36,679 bases of DNA from assembly GCA_027596035.1 (NCBI GenBank), contig JADGJA010000145.1:1-36679 (forward strand), written 5' to 3'. Shown one piece after another: positions 33,841-36,679 of this stretch; position 1 is the first letter of the stretch, and each line of letters starts with the position of its first letter. Made by a program: the position numbers and the translations under genes. This stretch comes from Thoreauomyces humboldtii. Its lineage: Eukaryota; Chytridiomycota; Chytridiomycetes; Spizellomycetales; Powellomycetaceae. A model generated the notes under the pieces. That model was not told the origin of the DNA, ran no database searches, and worked only from the letters and a program-made list of their open reading frames with translations.

Positions 33841-34445
33841 CTTCTAAGATTCGGGAGGACCGGTCAAGGCGTCTCGGCAAGCTGTGATATCTCTCGAGTA
33901 GGGGTGGGGTGTGTGTTGAACTTGGAACTTTTGGGAAGGTGATAGAGGAGCGCACTTCAAATCTGGTCAGACCGTCATATGAGGCTAGGACGAGAGAGTA
34001 GAGGAAGACACGGGCCCCTTTGGCTTTCTCGTGTCCTTGACTCCCGGCGTCAAAAAGAAGAAGGAGGACGACGAGGGGAGAGGAAGAAAGAAATACCACA
34101 CACACACGCTTCCGCTCCCTGTGCGTTGAAAGGCAGCGAACGAGAGCCACCGAGAGCGAGAGAGAGAAGTGTGTGAAGTGACGGAAGAACGGGGTCAAAT
34201 GAGAGGGACCGTCCTAACCGGCATCAAGAGGCTGGCTTCTTCATCTGTCCGACCGTGTCCGGATTGGAGGGTCCCACTGTCCCTGCTTCAGGTTTTCAGC
34301 ACCGCGGAGCCGTTTTGCCCCTTGGGGGAGTGGCTTCGAGGGAGTGGCCAATTGCATCCTGCAACATTAGCAAACAGCAGGTGTTCTCTATCTTGCTATC
34401 ATTCGTCTGTGAGCATTCATCGCGGCGACCGTCCTCTCGGTCGCC

Positions 34446-34458
34446 CCCCCCCCCCCCT
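34446..34458. repeat. C homopolymer run
   Basis: About 12-13 consecutive C on the plus strand. Length is prone to sequencing error and strain variation. Confidence 0.8.
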
Positions 34459-34667
34459 TGTACTTGACGGGATGAACCTTGAGTGGCACAAACAGTGCTG
34501 GCCAGGGGTGAATGGACCCGTGAGTGGTTGCCTTCAGACGGCCCGCTGCTTTCCAGCTTGGCCCTGGCGACCGCCATCAACTGGCCTTTCGTCCAGCCTC
34601 TCGTGCTTGCATTTGACAGCCAAGAGCTTTGTCGTCCCCGATCGTCCCTCTCTCCCCTCTCCTTCTC

Positions 34668-34691
34668 ACTCTCTCTCTCTCTCTCTCTCTT
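34668..34691. repeat. CT microsatellite
   Basis: An uninterrupted CT dinucleotide repeat of roughly a dozen units, flanked by further C/T-rich DNA. Confidence 0.8.
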
Positions 34692-35068
34692 TCCCCACCC
34701 CCATTTTCTCTCTCTTGCAGTCTCAACTTCCCAGTAGATGATCTTTCCTGCTTGCCAATCCCGTTTCCCCCTTGGAAGTAAGTACATGCGTTCTGCCAGT
34801 CGGGCTTTTCTCTGCTGCTGCCTGCTTCGTTTCCATTCGCCTCGCCTCACCGAGCTACATCTTGCGATGTTATCGAATAGGCGTACGCACTTGGGGCTTG
34901 GAAGTAAGAAGCCAGAGAATTCTGGGTCCTGTCACAGCTAGCCAAGCGATGACCTCTCTGTCGAACAATCTCACACACTTGACAATAAAGCTGATAGCCC
35001 GTATCCATGAAGTCCGCGAATCCCCGACTCACTTGTTGGCCATTTTTGCTGGGGGCTCTCAGCTTTAT

Positions 35069-35613
35069 TGACATTCACTCTGTAGCTCTCTATCGTCAGT
35101 GCAAAGATCCGAGAACGACAGAGCGCCCAAGGTTACCAACTTGACGTCGAGCTCGATCTGATCCTCCAGTAGGAGAAAGTCGTCGTTGCCGTGCGTAAAG
35201 AAGTCATGTCAACGTGTCGCTGATGTAAAGTCAGTCTGCGCTCTGTGTTTTACGGCAGGTTTCAACCGAGGAGATGTGCATACTTTGATGTCGTGAACGG
35301 ATATCTGCGGCCCGCTCAGGGCGACCAAACACTTCGTTGATGTCGCAGGATCCAGCTCAGACGCCTGCTGAAGGATAGGAGAAGGATACATCATGTCGGT
35401 GGTGGCCGCAGCCGCACGAGAGGGAGATTTGTTTTGGACAGTAGGAAGACTTTTTGTTTCATGAGTGGCACGTGGGGCCTTGGCTGCAGGCTCAACGGGC
35501 TATCAAAAGTCCGCCGCGAATCACCCTTGGCGTCCCCTTCTACACACACGTGTCCAACCTTGGGGATCGTGACCCTTTCGGAGAACGGGCATTCCGTGGG
35601 TATTGACGACATG
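35069..35613 (-). CDS. unidentified minus-strand gene, exon structure unresolved
   Basis: Three protein-like stretches on the minus strand suggest one small gene. A first exon would start at the ATG near 35613 (MSSIPTECPFSERVTIPK) and end at a CTC/GTGCGG donor near 35429. A second, behind a CTATCCTTCAG acceptor near 35374, reads QASELDPATSTKCLVALSG to ISVHDIK and ends at a GTATGC donor. The third, FFTHGNDDFLLLEDQIELD, runs to a stop at about 35069, but no AG acceptor puts it in the frame of the second. A different frame from an acceptor near 35225 is open but less protein-like. No family is recognised. Plus-strand frames at 35434-35676 compete with the first exon. Confidence 0.35.
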
Positions 35614-35700
35614 ATCAAGTTGGGCAACTCATTGTTAACAGCCTTTGCAAATCCGAAGCACCCTACCGCTTCCTAAGCTACATTCCTCTGTTTTTCCATC

Positions 35701-36436
35701 ATGGCCGCCCGTACCGCCCCGTCTAGTGCCGAAAAGTGCTCTCAAGTCAAACTATGGCCTTCCGATCTTCAGTTCGCGTCGACGAGGTCTGGCCTCGGAT
35801 GGATAGCAAAGATCTCGATTTCAAACATCCACCCCGGCCGGTCATGCGTGGCATTCAAGCTTAAAACGAACGCTCCAAGCCGATATTCAGTCAAGCCGGT
35901 GTTAGGCGTCATTGAGGCCGGGGGGGTTTTGGAAATTCTAGGTAATCTTCTGACCGACAAGTGTGCGAAGTAGCCGAAAACGATATTAACGGCCGACTTT
36001 CTCAGTGAGAAGTGAGTCAGAAATCCAAACGGATGATCGGTTTTTATTGCAAACAATTCCCTTATTGGACGAAGAAACCGCTTGTTTTGATTCGGCGAAG
36101 GTATGTATTGTCTGAAGCAAACACCACGTCTCTTATCTTTCACGTAGCTCATCTACCCAGTCACAGTGGCGAACGATCGATAGAGCACGAATGACGGACA
36201 AGATCATCGAATGCAGAAACTCCACCGTCCTCCGACCGCGGGCAATCTCCGCTTCCACGCATTCAGTCGTGTCTGCCTCGACACCCCTACGACACCCGAC
36301 GCCTTCCCCAGTCCTTCGTTCAGCACTGAAAAAGCCGCTGGCGCACGTTCAGGATGTTCGGGTGACGAAGCTCGATGTATGGGTTTTCTCATGTCTATGT
36401 CTGGTCCTGGGGGCTTTCATGCCATACACTAGATGA
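35701..36436 (+). CDS. VAP/Scs2-like ER membrane contact protein (MSP domain)
   Basis: Three exons: 35701-35941, 36006-36100 and 36167-36436, giving 201 aa. VAP proteins are tail-anchored in the ER and bind FFAT-motif partners at membrane contact sites and in lipid traffic. The major sperm protein domain fills residues ~12-125: LWPSDLQFASTRS, then SCVAFKLKTNAPSRYSVKP (the conserved FFAT-binding face), LGVIEAGG, and DDRFLLQTIPL in exon 2. A Ser/Pro-rich linker follows, then the C-terminal hydrophobic anchor VWVFSCLCLVLGAFMPY. There is no obvious coiled coil between domain and anchor, so the protein is shorter than yeast Scs2. The start has the context ATCATGGCC. AATAAA near 36458 may be the poly(A) signal. 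Confidence 0.9.
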
Positions 36437-36591
36437 AGGATAAGAGCGGCGCAATCAATAAATACATAGTTTCAAGTGCACGAAGTTGTCATGAACATAC
36501 TTTCAGTATATTTTCGATGCACGTCATTTAACGTGCCAGCGTCATAGCCCCACCCCAGTCGTCATCGACAACGACCCGGGTGGGGCAAAAC

Positions 36592-36679
36592 TTATCGCCA
36601 GCGGTTGGCCGGGGGCGGTGTGTAGACCCACGGAGCTGGACCACCTGCGGCAGGAGCTGGTGGAAAATACCAAGAGGGT
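36592..36679 (-). CDS. 3' end of an unidentified gene (partial)
   Basis: A minus-strand frame enters from the right edge and ends at TAA (36592-36594). It encodes a Pro/Gly/Trp/Tyr-rich C-terminus, WYFPPAPAAGGPAPW then PPPANRWR. Only the tail is in the window, so no function can be given. Confidence 0.45.
   Translation of the reverse strand, partial: PSWYFPPAPAAGGPAPWVYTPPPANRWR

Larger units (their letters stand above)
33841..35068. other. 1.2-kb non-coding region upstream of ALE1
   Basis: No gene is recognised. It contains a CACACACACACAC tract near 34097, a C homopolymer at about 34446-34458, and a CT microsatellite near 34668-34691. Open frames here (for example 34169-34741 on plus and 34296-34850 on minus) are low-complexity and treated as chance. 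The ALE1 promoter must lie at the left end. Confidence 0.45.

Noticed and set aside
34169..34741. 190-codon plus-strand frame
   Set aside because: It translates CT and C runs into Ser/Leu/Pro-rich sequence and sits in a simple-sequence promoter region.

Overview
The window is nuclear DNA from an intron-rich fungus, most likely a basidiomycete. The evidence is many short GT-AG introns (about 48-160 nt), strong ACCATGG-like start contexts, and a gene set of fungal orthologues: NUP85, BUD31, the small DNA polymerase delta subunit, a B-type cyclin, trifunctional FOL1, ATG16 with WD40 repeats, TERT, ALE1 and a VAP/Scs2 protein. No bacterial, organellar or viral gene is visible. Exons were joined by hand from GT-AG sites, reading-frame phase and family motifs, so individual boundaries are predictions.

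Layout. 0.3-2.8 kb (+): a polytopic membrane protein with a C-terminal GT25 glycosyltransferase domain. 3.2-5.5 kb (-): NUP85, intronless, with a CTG/CAG tract in its leader. 5.9-6.9 kb (-): an NmrA/isoflavone-reductase-like enzyme. 7.2-7.6 kb: a tandem repeat of about 170 bp. 8.0-9.7 kb: BUD31 (-) and POLD4/Cdm1-like (+), head to head. 10.3-11.7 kb: two small, probably mitochondrial membrane proteins, also divergent. 12.8-14.8 kb (+): an eight-exon B-type cyclin. 15.1-15.8 kb (-): a classical SDR. 17.3-19.7 kb (-): FOL1. 20.2-23.4 kb (+): a Fanzor (eukaryotic TnpB, RNA-guided nuclease family) locus. 23.6-26.2 kb (+): ATG16. 26.6-31.6 kb (+): TERT in 27 exons. 31.7-33.8 kb (-): ALE1. 35.1-36.7 kb: an unresolved minus-strand gene, a VAP/Scs2 homologue (+), and the 3' end of a further gene.

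The most notable feature is the Fanzor locus. The RuvC-I, -II and -III acidic residues are all present, along with a nuclear-localisation-like basic region and most of a zinc finger. The domain is split over three reading frames whose offsets cancel (+1, then -1), and one zinc-binding cysteine is replaced. Three perfect or near-perfect hairpins lie within 160 nt after the stop codon, where a guide (omega) RNA would be expected. It is either a recently decayed element, an assembly-error casualty, or a gene using recoding or splicing; reads and RNA would decide.

The other genes are housekeeping genes with no operon logic. They do show useful structure: all seven cyclin introns are phase 0, so the KEN-box exon can be skipped in frame; TERT and ATG16 are far more intron-dense than the genes to their left; and a GT25 domain is fused to a multi-pass membrane region.
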